32,712 nucleotides of DNA from Streptosporangiaceae bacterium (GCA_025934635.1 JAICWX010000069.1:1-32712), one strand, 5' to 3'. Counted from the stretch's first letter, positions 23,752-31,837 are shown. The notes: generated by a model not told the origin, from the letters alone. Translations and numbers: made by a program.

Positions 23752-23811
23752 AACGGCATCGATGGAGCGTCTATGCCGCCGGGGCGGCATCGATGGAGCA
23801 TCAATGCCGTT
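23752..23811. repeat. Tandem pair of 29-31 base hairpin repeats
   Basis: Two copies of GGCATCGATGGAGC (23755-23768 and 23786-23799) lie 31 bases apart. Each copy is closed by ATGCC to make a hairpin. Between the copies ATGCCGCC (23773-23780) and GGCGGCAT (23783-23790) are inverted, and the outer AACGGCAT (23752-23759) and ATGCCGTT (23804-23811) are inverted too. The whole can fold as two small hairpins or one long cruciform. Confidence 0.75.
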
Positions 23812-23928
23812 GCTGGAAGCGGGGGCGGGGGACGGGTGGGGTCTGTGGTGTGGATGGGGGCCCTGAGGCCGGGGTCCGTACCGCCGGGGCCGGGGCTGGG
23901 ACAGACGGCAGGCACCGTGAGCACCGTA

Positions 23929-23944
23929 GGGTCACCCGTGACCC
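23929..23944. promoter_or_regulatory. 16-base palindrome, likely operator
   Basis: GGGTCACCCGTGACCC: perfect 7-base half-sites GGGTCAC and GTGACCC with two central bases, 142 bases before the ATG of the first ATPase-like gene. Size and symmetry fit a homodimeric repressor such as a GntR or TetR protein; the GntR-like gene upstream is one candidate. Confidence 0.5.
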
Positions 23945-24086
23945 ACTGGCCCTAAGGGAACCACCGGTCTGGATGTCGTTCGCGCGGATGTCCCCTGCCG
24001 CGGCGTGCCAGCCTGGACATACGCGCGTTGTACCTGGGACGCTGGGTCCCGAGACGCCGGCCGAGGTCGTGACAGAGGCGGAATAA

Positions 24087-25958
24087 ATGCCACGGCGTGC
24101 CCGATACCTTGTCCCCCGGGGCCTGCCCCGCCGTGACGAGATCCTCGCAGTATGCGTGGTGCTCGCGGTCTTGGTGCACCTGCTGTTCGCCCAGCTGACG
24201 ATCATCCTCGCCGCCGTGTTCTACCTGGTGACCAAGCTGACCAGATGGCGCCTGTCGTGGCTGGCGATCCCGGCAGTGGCCGGCCTGGCCTGGACCGCGA
24301 CCGGGGTCGGGGCCGCGCTGGCCGGCTATACCGCCGGAGCCGCCCGGATAGTCGGCTACCTGGGCGAACGCGGCCATCAGGCCGGTCACCTGCTGCACTT
24401 CACCGGCGCCTACGCGGGCGTCGGCACCTGGCTGCCGCGTCAGCTGCCGCTCGCCCTGGTCGTCGGCGCCGTCGAAGCTGCCCTGGCCGGCTGGCTGAGC
24501 TGGCTGCACACCGACGAGCAGGACCTGCGCCCGGCCCGGCCGGGCCTGATCGTGGCCGCCCGGCGTGCGGCCGTGATCCACGCGATCCGGTCCGGCGGGG
24601 TGGTCGGCAGGGATGGCGGCTGCCTGGGGGTGACGGCCGGGTCGGGCGACCGGATCACGCTGTCCTGGGCCGAGGCGTCCGGCAGCGTAGCGGTCTGCGG
24701 CTCGGCCGCGCCCGACGTGCTGACGACCGGCTTCCAGCTCGTGCACGCCGCCGTCCGCCGGCGCAAGCCGGTGTTCGCCGTGGATCACACCGGCGATCCG
24801 GCGCTGGCCGGTCAGCTCGCGGCGGTCTGTGCCGCGGCGGGCGTGACGCTGCTGGTGTTCGGCGGCAGCGGCAGTGCGGGGGAACTGCCTGGCGTGCCCG
24901 GGCCGGCCGGTGCCGTGAAGTCGGCTGGCGCTATGAAGCCTGCCGGAGCCGCGGCCTCGCGGGCCCGGGTCGCCTGCTACGAGCCGTTCCGGCACGGCTC
25001 GCCGGGCCGGCGGGCGGCGCTGATCACGACCATGCTCAGCTGGGAGGGCCCGGGCCGCCAGTACCGGCGCAGCTGTACCTCCTATCTTGACGACGTCTTC
25101 GAGCTGCTCGACGCGGCTCCCGGCGACCCGCGCGTTCCGGTGCTCGACGACGTCATCCACCTGCTCAACCCCGTGGCCATGCGGGCGCGGCTGGAATACG
25201 TGCCCGGCGGTTATCCCCGGCGCGATGTGCTGGCCGAGCGGATCCGGGTCACGGCCAGCCTCGTCAGCGCCGAGCCCGCCACTATCGCCGGGCTCAGCCA
25301 GCAGCTGCGGGAACTACGCGAGTCGCCGTTCGGCCGCTGGCTGCGCCCGTCGCCCGACGGCCCGGCGGCGGACATCGACCTCGGCCGCGCGGTCACCGAC
25401 CGCTCCGTGGTGCTGTTCCGGCTCGGCGGTCCGGCGGCCCCCGAAAGTTCGGCGATGCTCACCCGCCTGATCTGCCAGGACCTGCTGGCCGCCGGGCCGG
25501 TGCGGAACGGGACCGGCCCGGACGGCAACGGCCTCATCTGGCTGGCCGAGTGCGCCGCCCTGCCGCGCCAGCCGGTCAGCGACCTGATCGCCCGCGGCCG
25601 GGCCGCCGGGCTGCCGGTGCTCGCGGCCACCACGTCGGCGCCGGTCGCGGCGGACCTGGCGGACCTGGTCAACGTGGTGGTGGCCCACCGGATGACGGAC
25701 GCCGCGGCCGCGCGGCGGCTGTCCGCGGTTGCGGCCGGCCTCCGGCCCGGACCCGGTCAGCCGCCGGAGCCAGGAGCCGCCGCGGACTCCGGGGCGCAGG
25801 CCGCCGACCCGGCCGCGTTGCGCGCCGGTGAGTTCCTGCTGGCGGTGCAGGATCCACCCCGGCTGATCCCGGGTGGGCTCCTGGTCCGGGCCCGGGTACC
25901 CCAGGTGGTCCGGGGCGGCCCCGCGGCCACGCCGCGGGGCGCCTGGGAAGGCGCGTGA
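24087..25958 (+). CDS. Membrane VirD4/TraG-like protein with degenerate ATPase motifs
   Basis: A 623-residue protein. Three membrane segments lie in the N-terminus (about 18-48, 58-88, 120-140). The rest follows the plan of VirD4/TraG coupling proteins. A strand and loop VAVCGSAAPDVLTT (201-214) sits where Walker A should be but lacks GK(S/T). FAVDHTGDPALAGQLAAVCA (230-249) matches the usual DPKGD segment. GLIWLAECAALP (about 482-493) is the Walker B position without the Asp-Glu pair. Then IARGRAAGLPVLAATTSAP and DLVNVVVAHRMTDAAAARRL match the TraM-recognition part (RSRGxGLxLATQS, then NVGTRIVLR). It ends AGEFLLAVQDPP. So the fold is kept but ATP hydrolysis is unlikely. ATG 24087 is weakly led by GAGG. 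It overlaps the next gene by GTGA. Function unknown. Confidence 0.8.
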   Translation: MPRRARYLVPRGLPRRDEILAVCVVLAVLVHLLFAQLTIILAAVFYLVTKLTRWRLSWLAIPAVAGLAWTATGVGAALAGYTAGAARIVGYLGERGHQAGHLLHFTGAYAGVGTWLPRQLPLALVVGAVEAALAGWLSWLHTDEQDLRPARPGLIVAARRAAVIHAIRSGGVVGRDGGCLGVTAGSGDRITLSWAEASGSVAVCGSAAPDVLTTGFQLVHAAVRRRKPVFAVDHTGDPALAGQLAAVCAAAGVTLLVFGGSGSAGELPGVPGPAGAVKSAGAMKPAGAAASRARVACYEPFRHGSPGRRAALITTMLSWEGPGRQYRRSCTSYLDDVFELLDAAPGDPRVPVLDDVIHLLNPVAMRARLEYVPGGYPRRDVLAERIRVTASLVSAEPATIAGLSQQLRELRESPFGRWLRPSPDGPAADIDLGRAVTDRSVVLFRLGGPAAPESSAMLTRLICQDLLAAGPVRNGTGPDGNGLIWLAECAALPRQPVSDLIARGRAAGLPVLAATTSAPVAADLADLVNVVVAHRMTDAAAARRLSAVAAGLRPGPGQPPEPGAAADSGAQAADPAALRAGEFLLAVQDPPRLIPGGLLVRARVPQVVRGGPAATPRGAWEGA

Positions 25959-27766
25959 CGGCCCCCCGGGCCGGCCAGCTCCGGCTGGGCTGGCAGTACG
26001 CCATGGCATACCCGGACCCCGGGCCGCCGCCGCGCCGTCCCACGCCGCCCGAGCCCGAGCGGCTCAGCCCGGACTGGGCGGCTGCCCAGCGCCGCGCGGA
26101 GAGCCAGCTCAACCGGCCGCTGAAGGCCGTGTTCGCCGTCGCCGTCGTGCTCGGCCTGGTGCTGGTCGCGCTCGGCGCGGCCGGCTCGCTCGGCGCTCTC
26201 CTCACCGGGCTCGCGGTGACCTGCTGCGCGCTGGTCGCGGCCGTCAGCGGGTATGCCCTCTGGCAGGGTGAGCGCGCCCTGCGGTCGAGGATGTCCGATG
26301 AACGCGCGCGGATCGGCCGGGCGCGGGAGGCCCAGGAGAGCCGCCTGTTCGCCTGGCAGGCCGAGCACGCGGCCCAGATGCGGGAGTGGCAGGCCCGGCG
26401 GCTCGCCTACGACCGGCAGAAACGCTGGTACGCGGTCCGCGTCCCGCAGGACGGGCCCCGCATGGACATCGCCGGCGGCACGCTCTCGGGCTGGTCCGCG
26501 ATACTCACCACGGCCGCGGCCGGCCAGCTGGCGGCCGGCGGCGAGGTCACGGTGCTGGACCTGACCGGGGCCGCGGTGGCGCTTGACCTGCTCGGCTTCG
26601 CGCGGGCCCGCGGTACCGACCCGCTGGTCTGGGTGCTGCCCGGTGACCTGCCCCGGCTCAACCTGACCGGCGGGCTCAGCCGCGAGGCCCTGGCGGACCT
26701 GTGGTCGGCGGTAGCCAGCGCGGTCGGCGGACCCGGCCCGGCCGGTGATCCTTCCCTTGGCCGGGCCCGGGTCCTGGAATCCCGGCTGCGCGAGCTCGCC
26801 GCGGCCGGCACCGGGCTCGTGCCGCCGCCGCCCAGCGCGCTGCGCGTGATCGCGCTGGACCAGCGAGTGGGCGCGGCCAGCAGCCGGATGCTCGGCACCT
26901 ATCTGACGGTCGCGCTGACCCACCGGCTGCACAGTAACCCCCGGCCCAGTGGCTCCCGGCCCAGTGACCCTGAGCACCGGGCCCGGCCCGGGGCGGCCGG
27001 GCCGCACATGCTGTTCGTCCTCGGCGCGGACAAGCTGCGCGGCGACACGCTGGACCGGCTCAGTGACGCGTGCGAGCGGTCGGCAACCGGACTCGTGCTG
27101 GCCTACCAGGGCATCCCCGCGCATGTCCGGCCGCGCCTCGGCCACGGGAACACCGTCACCGCCTTCATGCGGCTGGCCGGCGCCGAGGACGCCCGGGCCG
27201 CGAGCGAGGAGCTAGGGACCGGCCACCGCCTGGTGCTGCCGCAGCTCACCGAGACCATCGGCGGCCTCGCCAGCGACACCGCCGGCGGTGTGTACACCAG
27301 TACGGTCAGCGCGACAGGTGCCGGCGAGGCCAGCGGCGGCGAGGGCGAGGCAGCCGCCGCCGAGATCAGGGTGACCACCGGGTGGGGAATGGCGACCGCG
27401 AAGGCGACGGCGGACAGCGAATCGTTCGCGCAGGCCCTCGAGCGCTCCCGTGAATTCCTGGCCGGGCCGGACGAGCTCCGGCACCTCCCGGCCAGCGCGA
27501 TGATCATCAGGTACGCCGGACCGGGTGGCGGGCAGGTGGTGCTGGCCGACGTCAACCCGGGCATCGGCGGGCTGGCCGCCGCCACCGAGCTGACCCTGGA
27601 GGAAGTCCGTGCCCGGCCGGCCGAGGAGACGCCGGATCCGGCCGGTCCCGCCGACGGCGACGCATCGCTTCCCGGTGCCGCGGCCCCGTCTGCGGTCCCG
27701 GGCCGGCCGGCGCCCAATGTCGGGCCGCCGCCGCGGCGCCTGGACTGGCGGCGGGGGCGCTTCTAG
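25955..27766 (+). CDS. Second membrane VirD4/TraG-like protein, Walker A lysine replaced
   Basis: A 603-residue protein starting in the GTGA overlap. A Pro-rich N-terminus is followed by two membrane helices (about 56-77 and 79-103) and a charged coiled coil (about 104-155, rich in Glu/Arg/Gln). GGTLSGWSAILTT (174-186) reads like a P-loop GGTGSGKS with the lysine turned to tryptophan. VTVLDLTGAAVALDLLGFAR (198-217) matches the DPKGD strand. MLFVLGADKLRGDTLDRLSD (352-371) is the Walker B strand, followed by ATGLVLAYQGIPAHVRPRL and NTVTAFMRLAGAEDARAASE, parallel to TraG sensor and lid segments. The C-terminal 150 residues are Ala/Gly/Pro-rich and end in basic RRLDWRRGRF. A structural partner of the first protein is likely; catalytic activity is not. 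Confidence 0.78.
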   Translation: MTAPRAGQLRLGWQYAMAYPDPGPPPRRPTPPEPERLSPDWAAAQRRAESQLNRPLKAVFAVAVVLGLVLVALGAAGSLGALLTGLAVTCCALVAAVSGYALWQGERALRSRMSDERARIGRAREAQESRLFAWQAEHAAQMREWQARRLAYDRQKRWYAVRVPQDGPRMDIAGGTLSGWSAILTTAAAGQLAAGGEVTVLDLTGAAVALDLLGFARARGTDPLVWVLPGDLPRLNLTGGLSREALADLWSAVASAVGGPGPAGDPSLGRARVLESRLRELAAAGTGLVPPPPSALRVIALDQRVGAASSRMLGTYLTVALTHRLHSNPRPSGSRPSDPEHRARPGAAGPHMLFVLGADKLRGDTLDRLSDACERSATGLVLAYQGIPAHVRPRLGHGNTVTAFMRLAGAEDARAASEELGTGHRLVLPQLTETIGGLASDTAGGVYTSTVSATGAGEASGGEGEAAAAEIRVTTGWGMATAKATADSESFAQALERSREFLAGPDELRHLPASAMIIRYAGPGGGQVVLADVNPGIGGLAAATELTLEEVRARPAEETPDPAGPADGDASLPGAAAPSAVPGRPAPNVGPPPRRLDWRRGRF

Positions 27767-27831
27767 ACCTGCGTCCGGGTTCTGCGCCGATAGCGGTGGC
27801 GTATCTGACAGTAACCTGATATTCACTCAAG
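27767..27831 (+). promoter_or_regulatory. AT-richer 65-base gap, possible internal promoter
   Basis: The only real gap in the three-gene run. It contains GATATT/TATTCA (27818-27825) ending 6-8 bases before GTG 27832, compatible with a leaderless start. No convincing -35 is seen. Confidence 0.3.
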
Positions 27832-29721
27832 GTGACCATCCTGCCGGGCGCGGCCGCCGTCCTGGCCGAGCTCAGCTCGGCCCGGACGCCGTGGCTGGCG
27901 CTGGTCCCGGTCGGCTCGGCGGACCGCAGCCTCCTCGCCGCGGTGCCCCGGGACGTCACCGTCATCGACATCACGGACCCGCAGGCTGTACCGGTGACGG
28001 TCAATCCGCTCGAACCCGCGCCCGGGTATCCGGTCCAGGCCCACGCCGACCGGCTGGCCGGGCTGTTCGAGGCGGCGTTCGGCCTCGGCGAGCCGGTCGC
28101 CGGGGCGGTGCGGGCCGGACTGCGGCGCGCCTACGCGGACGGCGGCTGGGACATGTTCACCGGCGCCGCCCGTCCCGGCGCGGTCAGTCCGCCCGCGGTC
28201 CCCGCCTTCCGCCAGCTCAAGCTGGCCGCCGTGGATGCGACCCGGGACCTGGGCTACGACCCGGGCATGCAGGCCGGCGTCCGCGGCTTCCTCGAAGCCC
28301 GGCTGGACGCGCTGTGGGCCGGCCCGGCTGGCCTCTTCCTCGAAGGGGGTCATCCGGCCGCCCTGGCATCGCTGCTCCGGGGAAACGTGCTCGTGACCGG
28401 CAGCGGCCTGGCCGACGGGCAGGCGAGCTGGTTCCTGACCGGAGTGCTGCTGCTCCGGCTGGCCGAGCAGCTGAGCCACCCGGCCGCCAGGGCGGGCCCG
28501 CTTGCCTGCCAGGAGCCCCGGCCGGATAACCGCGTCCAGGCGGGCGTCCCCAAGCCGGTCATCGTCATCGCCGTCCCCGGCGGCGCGCCAGTATCCAGTG
28601 GCTCGCTGGTTCCCGGTGGGCCGGCCGAACCAGGGCAGCCGGCCTTTTCGGCGGGGTCAGAGCTGTCGGCCCGGGGGGCGGCGTGGTTCGGCGGCCTGCT
28701 CGAGGACCTGCGGCGAGCCGGGGCAGGCGTCGTGGTGGCCCCGGTGGAGGAAGGCGACCGCTCCGCATCGGAGCCGCCGCTGGGACTCGAGGCCGCCCTG
28801 CCCGTGAGCGTCGCGTCCGGCGATGCCCAGGACGGCGAAGGCACAGCAACGCCCGGCGGTGGCCCCGCAGTGACGGGACAGCTGGCCGGGCGCCGTTCGG
28901 CGGCGTGCGGTGAGCGGTGCAAGCGGCGGCCGTGCAGCGGATACGAGGTACACGCCGCCGGATTGCTGGCCGGAGATCCCGGCCAGGCCTGGCTCCGGCT
29001 CTGGGTGCAGGCGCTGGTACTGGCCTTCCTGACCGGCCGCCCGCTGCCCGGGGTGCCGGCCCCGCTGCGGGCAGGCGGCCAGGCGCTCAGCCCTCGCGGG
29101 CGCGAGTGCCTGCTGGCGACGGTGGTCGAGGTGGCGGTCGGGGCCCGTGCACACGCGCTGCGACCGTGCTATGACCCGCGCTGCCTCACCGCGGTCGTCG
29201 CCACGGTGGCGGGCCGGATGCTGGCGGACGGCGACGCCGTCCCCGCCCGGGCCGGATCCGTCTGGATCATCCCGCAGGTTCGCTGGCTGCACGAGATGGA
29301 GCGGCTCAGCCCGTTCGGCCGCGACCGCCTCCGTCCGGATGACATCGCGCCGCCACTCGACTTCGGCCTGGCCGGGCTGCCCGACTGGCCGGGGATACGG
29401 GTCGCGGACCGGCTTTCCGGGCTGCGGGGGCACCCGCTGGCGATGGAAGCGGAACGCAACCGGACGGCCGCCATGACCGCCCTGCTCGGTGACGGCCGGG
29501 CGGATCTCGACGCTGATCTTGCGATCGCGGGGATGGGGATCAGCCCGCCACGGCGGCTGCGCCACACGGCCCGGGCGATGGGGGCCGCCGGACACGGCGG
29601 GCAGCCGGGCTGGCTGGAAGTCGTGCTGTCCTGGCCGCGCCGGCTCATCGGGGCGGCCGCTCCGGACCCTGGACATGGACCGGACCGCGACCGGATAGCA
29701 TCAGGCCGAGATGAGCACTAG
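27832..29721 (+). CDS. HerA/VirB4-like protein lacking the P-loop
   Basis: A 629-residue protein. VTVNPLEPAPGYPVQAHADR (55-74), followed by LFEAAFGLGEPVAGAVRAGL and YADGGWDMF (101-109), is the conserved HerA/VirB4-type stretch (NPFEP, H-x-D-x-L, then GWD). GNVLVTGSGLADGQASWFLT and LLLRLAEQLSH match the strand and helix before Walker B, but PVIVIAVPGGAP stands where EEAH is expected. WFGGLLEDLRRAGAGVVVAP fits the following helix and strand. The protein begins after the place where the P-loop would lie; a TGA at 27817 prevents an upstream extension. A cysteine cluster (CGERCKRRPC near 359-368, and CYDPRC near 445-450) could bind metal. Start GTG 27832, 65 bases after the previous gene, lacks a spaced ribosome site. 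Its end overlaps murT by 11 bases. Confidence 0.75.
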   Translation: MTILPGAAAVLAELSSARTPWLALVPVGSADRSLLAAVPRDVTVIDITDPQAVPVTVNPLEPAPGYPVQAHADRLAGLFEAAFGLGEPVAGAVRAGLRRAYADGGWDMFTGAARPGAVSPPAVPAFRQLKLAAVDATRDLGYDPGMQAGVRGFLEARLDALWAGPAGLFLEGGHPAALASLLRGNVLVTGSGLADGQASWFLTGVLLLRLAEQLSHPAARAGPLACQEPRPDNRVQAGVPKPVIVIAVPGGAPVSSGSLVPGGPAEPGQPAFSAGSELSARGAAWFGGLLEDLRRAGAGVVVAPVEEGDRSASEPPLGLEAALPVSVASGDAQDGEGTATPGGGPAVTGQLAGRRSAACGERCKRRPCSGYEVHAAGLLAGDPGQAWLRLWVQALVLAFLTGRPLPGVPAPLRAGGQALSPRGRECLLATVVEVAVGARAHALRPCYDPRCLTAVVATVAGRMLADGDAVPARAGSVWIIPQVRWLHEMERLSPFGRDRLRPDDIAPPLDFGLAGLPDWPGIRVADRLSGLRGHPLAMEAERNRTAAMTALLGDGRADLDADLAIAGMGISPPRRLRHTARAMGAAGHGGQPGWLEVVLSWPRRLIGAAAPDPGHGPDRDRIASGRDEH

Positions 29722-30976
29722 CAGCGCGCCGTCCCGGCGTTCCAGCCTTCCCCTCCGGGCCCGCCTGGCCACCACGGTCGGCGGCGCGGCCGGCCGGGCT
29801 TCGAGGCTGGCCGGCCGCGGCGACGGATCGGTCATCGGCGGAATCATCGGCCTGCGGCTCCAGCCGGATCTGCTCTCGCTGCTCGCCCGCGGGCGGCAGG
29901 TGGTCCTGGTGACCGGCACGAACGGCAAGACCACCACGACCAGGCTCATCGCGGCCGCGCTCGAAGCTCTCGGGCAGCCGATCGCATCCAACGCGTTCGG
30001 CGCGAACATGGAAGCCGGCCTGGTCTCCGCGCTGGCCAAGGCCCCGGACGCCACCCTGGCCGTGCTCGAGGTCGACGAGAAGTACATGCCGGCCATGCTG
30101 ACGGCCACGAACGCCCGGGTGGTCGTGCTGCTGAACCTGAGCCGGGACCAGATGGACCGCGCGGCGGAGATCTGGATGCTCGCCCGCCGCTGGCGGGAGG
30201 CCCTGGCCGCGGCCCCGGGCTGCCAGGTCATCGCGAACGCCGACGACCCGCTGGTGGCGTGGGCGGCCGGGCAGGCTCGCCAGGTCACCTGGGTGGCTGC
30301 GGGCCAGCGCTGGCATGACGACTCCTGGTGCTGCCCGAACTGCGGGTCGCACCTGCGCCGCGACGACGAGGACTGGTACTGCGGCGAGTGCACGAACCGG
30401 CGGCCTCCGGTCCGCTGGGCCCTGGTGGGTGACGAGATGATCGACCCGGCCGGCCGGTCCCGGCCGCTCGACCTGGCTCTACCCGGCCGGGCCAACCGGT
30501 CCAACGCCGTGGTCGCGCTGGCCGTCGCCGAGGTGTTCGGCATCAGCGCCACGCAGGCGGTCGGGCCGGTCGGGCAGGTGCGGTCGGTGGCCGGCCGGTA
30601 CACGCAGGTCGAGCGGAACGGCACGGCGCTGCGGCTGCTGCTGGCGAAGAACCCGGCCGGCTGGCTGGAGGCGCTCGACGTCCTGGTGCCGCCGCCGGTG
30701 CCCGTGCTGCTGGCGGTGAACGCCCAGACGCCGGACGGCAAGGACACCTCCTGGCTGTGGGATGTGGACTACCGCAGGCTCCGCGGGCGGCCCGTGTTCG
30801 TGGCTGGGGAACGCCGGCTCGACCTGGCGGTCCGGCTGGAGGCCGACGAGGTGCCGTTCCGGATGGTCGGGAACATCGACGAGGCGGTCGAGCAGGCCCG
30901 CAGCAAGTCCATGGACGTGATCGCCAACTACACCGCGTTCCAGCAGATCCGCACGGCCCTCGGCCGCGTCGGCTGA
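29711..30976 (+). CDS. murT: Lipid II isoglutaminyl synthase, MurT ligase subunit
   Basis: A 421-residue Mur-ligase-like subunit that, with GatD, amidates the D-Glu of lipid II to D-isoGln at the cytoplasmic membrane face. The ATP loop is VTGTNGKTTTT (67-77). LNLSRDQMDR is the family's central strand. A four-cysteine zinc ribbon (C208, C211, C224, C227; CCPNCG and WYCGEC) is typical of MurT. The C-terminal DUF1727 part holds SWLWDVDYRRL with the Asp pair implicated in catalysis, and it ends NYTAFQQIRTALGRVG as in other MurT. ATG 29711 overlaps the preceding ATPase-like gene by 11 bases. TAGCAT (29696-29701) could be a -10 box of an internal promoter, and the ribosome site is weak. Confidence 0.95.
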   Translation: MSTSSAPSRRSSLPLRARLATTVGGAAGRASRLAGRGDGSVIGGIIGLRLQPDLLSLLARGRQVVLVTGTNGKTTTTRLIAAALEALGQPIASNAFGANMEAGLVSALAKAPDATLAVLEVDEKYMPAMLTATNARVVVLLNLSRDQMDRAAEIWMLARRWREALAAAPGCQVIANADDPLVAWAAGQARQVTWVAAGQRWHDDSWCCPNCGSHLRRDDEDWYCGECTNRRPPVRWALVGDEMIDPAGRSRPLDLALPGRANRSNAVVALAVAEVFGISATQAVGPVGQVRSVAGRYTQVERNGTALRLLLAKNPAGWLEALDVLVPPPVPVLLAVNAQTPDGKDTSWLWDVDYRRLRGRPVFVAGERRLDLAVRLEADEVPFRMVGNIDEAVEQARSKSMDVIANYTAFQQIRTALGRVG

Positions 30977-30977
30977 A

Positions 30978-31011
30978 CGGGGCCAGCGGAAGACCGGGGC
31001 CAGCGGAAGAC
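30978..31011 (+). repeat. Perfect 17-base tandem duplication between murT and gatD
   Basis: CGGGGCCAGCGGAAGAC occurs twice without a gap (30978-30994 and 30995-31011), followed by a partial third copy (AGCGGAAGG). It lengthens the murT-gatD spacer to 57 bases, whereas these genes often overlap or lie close. Confidence 0.9.
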
Positions 31012-31033
31012 AGAGCGGAAGGCAGGACTGACG

Positions 31034-31801
31034 ATGGACGAGCGCCGGGGACGGCACGAGGCCGGGCCGGCCCAGCGGGGGCCGTCGGCCGTCCGGCTGG
31101 TCTGGGTGTACCCGGACCTGCTGAGCACCTACGGCGACCGGGGAAACCTGCTCGTGCTCGCCCGCCGGGCCCGGCTGCGCGGCCTGCCGGTCGAGATCGC
31201 CGAGGTCAACTCCGACCAGCAGGTGCCTGTGGACGGTGACATCTACCTGCTGGGTGGCGGCGAGGACCTGCCGCAGATCCTGGCCGCCCGCCGTCTCGCG
31301 GCGGGGGGCGGGCTGGCCGCGGCCGCGAGCCGCGGCGCGGTGGTATTCGCGGTCTGCGCCGGCTACCAGATCATCGGCACCGAGTTCGGCGGGGTGGAGG
31401 GCGAGCCGGTGGCAGGGCTGGGGCTGATCGACATCCGCAGCGGTCGCGGCGAGCGGCGCGGGGTCGGCGAGATCACCGCGGACGTCGACCCGGCCCTGGG
31501 CGTCGACCGGCTCACCGGCTTCGAGAACCACCAGGGCGTGACCCGGCGCGGTCCGAACGTCAAGCCGCTGGCCACCGTGGTCACCGGCGTCGGCAACGGA
31601 GACGGGACGGAAGGCGCCTACTTCGGCCGGATCGTCGGCACCTACCTGCACGGCCCGGCGCTGGTCCGCAACCCGGGCCTGGCCGACATGCTGCTCAGCT
31701 GGGTGGCTGGCCCGCTGCCCGCGGTCGACCCGCGGCAAGAAGACCTGGTGACCAGATTGCGCGCGGACCGCCTGGCCGCCGCCCAGCCCGCCCCCGCCTA
31801 G
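31034..31801 (+). CDS. gatD: Lipid II isoglutaminyl synthase, GatD glutaminase subunit
   Basis: A 255-residue class I glutamine amidotransferase-like (CobB/CobQ type) subunit supplying ammonia to MurT. The nucleophile C108 lies in FAVCAGYQIIG and the catalytic histidine H206 in GTYLHGPALVRNP. YPDLLSTYGDRGN near the start and GFENHQGVT are GatD landmarks. As in this family, no glutamate completes a classical triad in the sequence I can see. Start ATG 31034 has AGGA about 7 bases upstream. The first about 18 residues are variable. Tandem hairpins follow the gene, so murT-gatD close this operon. Confidence 0.95.
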   Translation: MDERRGRHEAGPAQRGPSAVRLVWVYPDLLSTYGDRGNLLVLARRARLRGLPVEIAEVNSDQQVPVDGDIYLLGGGEDLPQILAARRLAAGGGLAAAASRGAVVFAVCAGYQIIGTEFGGVEGEPVAGLGLIDIRSGRGERRGVGEITADVDPALGVDRLTGFENHQGVTRRGPNVKPLATVVTGVGNGDGTEGAYFGRIVGTYLHGPALVRNPGLADMLLSWVAGPLPAVDPRQEDLVTRLRADRLAAAQPAPA

Positions 31802-31807
31802 CGCGGC

Positions 31808-31837
31808 ACGGCCGCGGCCGTTCCCGGCTAGTCCGGG
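31808..31837 (+). terminator. Tandem hairpins after gatD
   Basis: ACGGCCGCGGCCGT (31808-31821) is a 14-base perfect palindrome. It is followed at once by CCCGG (31823-31827) pairing with CCGGG (31833-31837) around CTAGT. Two adjacent stems right after the gatD stop make a plausible terminator. Confidence 0.6.

Larger units (their letters stand above)
23664..24086. other. Non-coding gap before the ATPase-like operon
   Basis: About 420 bases without a supported gene. A 91-codon frame from 23680 has a hydrophobic start but runs into Gly/Pro low complexity and crosses the repeats, so I do not accept it. The gap holds the paired hairpin repeat (23752-23811), a 16-base palindrome (23929-23944) and a weak ribosome site (GAGG 24075-24078) for the next gene. 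It is probably the control region of the 24-30 kb operon. Confidence 0.5.

Noticed and set aside
23680..23955. 91-codon plus-strand frame with a hydrophobic start, possible secreted peptide
   Set aside because: It crosses the hairpin repeats and ends in Gly/Pro low complexity. There is no ribosome site, and it is better explained as control region.
25757..27145. Long minus-strand frame (about 462 codons) opposite the ATPase-like genes
   Set aside because: Composition is the usual shadow type (Arg, Gly, Pro, Gln). The plus-strand genes have proper overlaps and fold signatures.
28657..29676. Minus-strand frame of about 339 codons opposite the HerA-like gene
   Set aside because: Shadow of the plus-strand gene; no ribosome site or recognisable domain.
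24087..29721. Interpretation as a conjugative transfer or ICE module
   Set aside because: No relaxase, replication gene, integrase or VirB-like genes are nearby, and all P-loops are degenerate. The flanks are core chromosomal genes.
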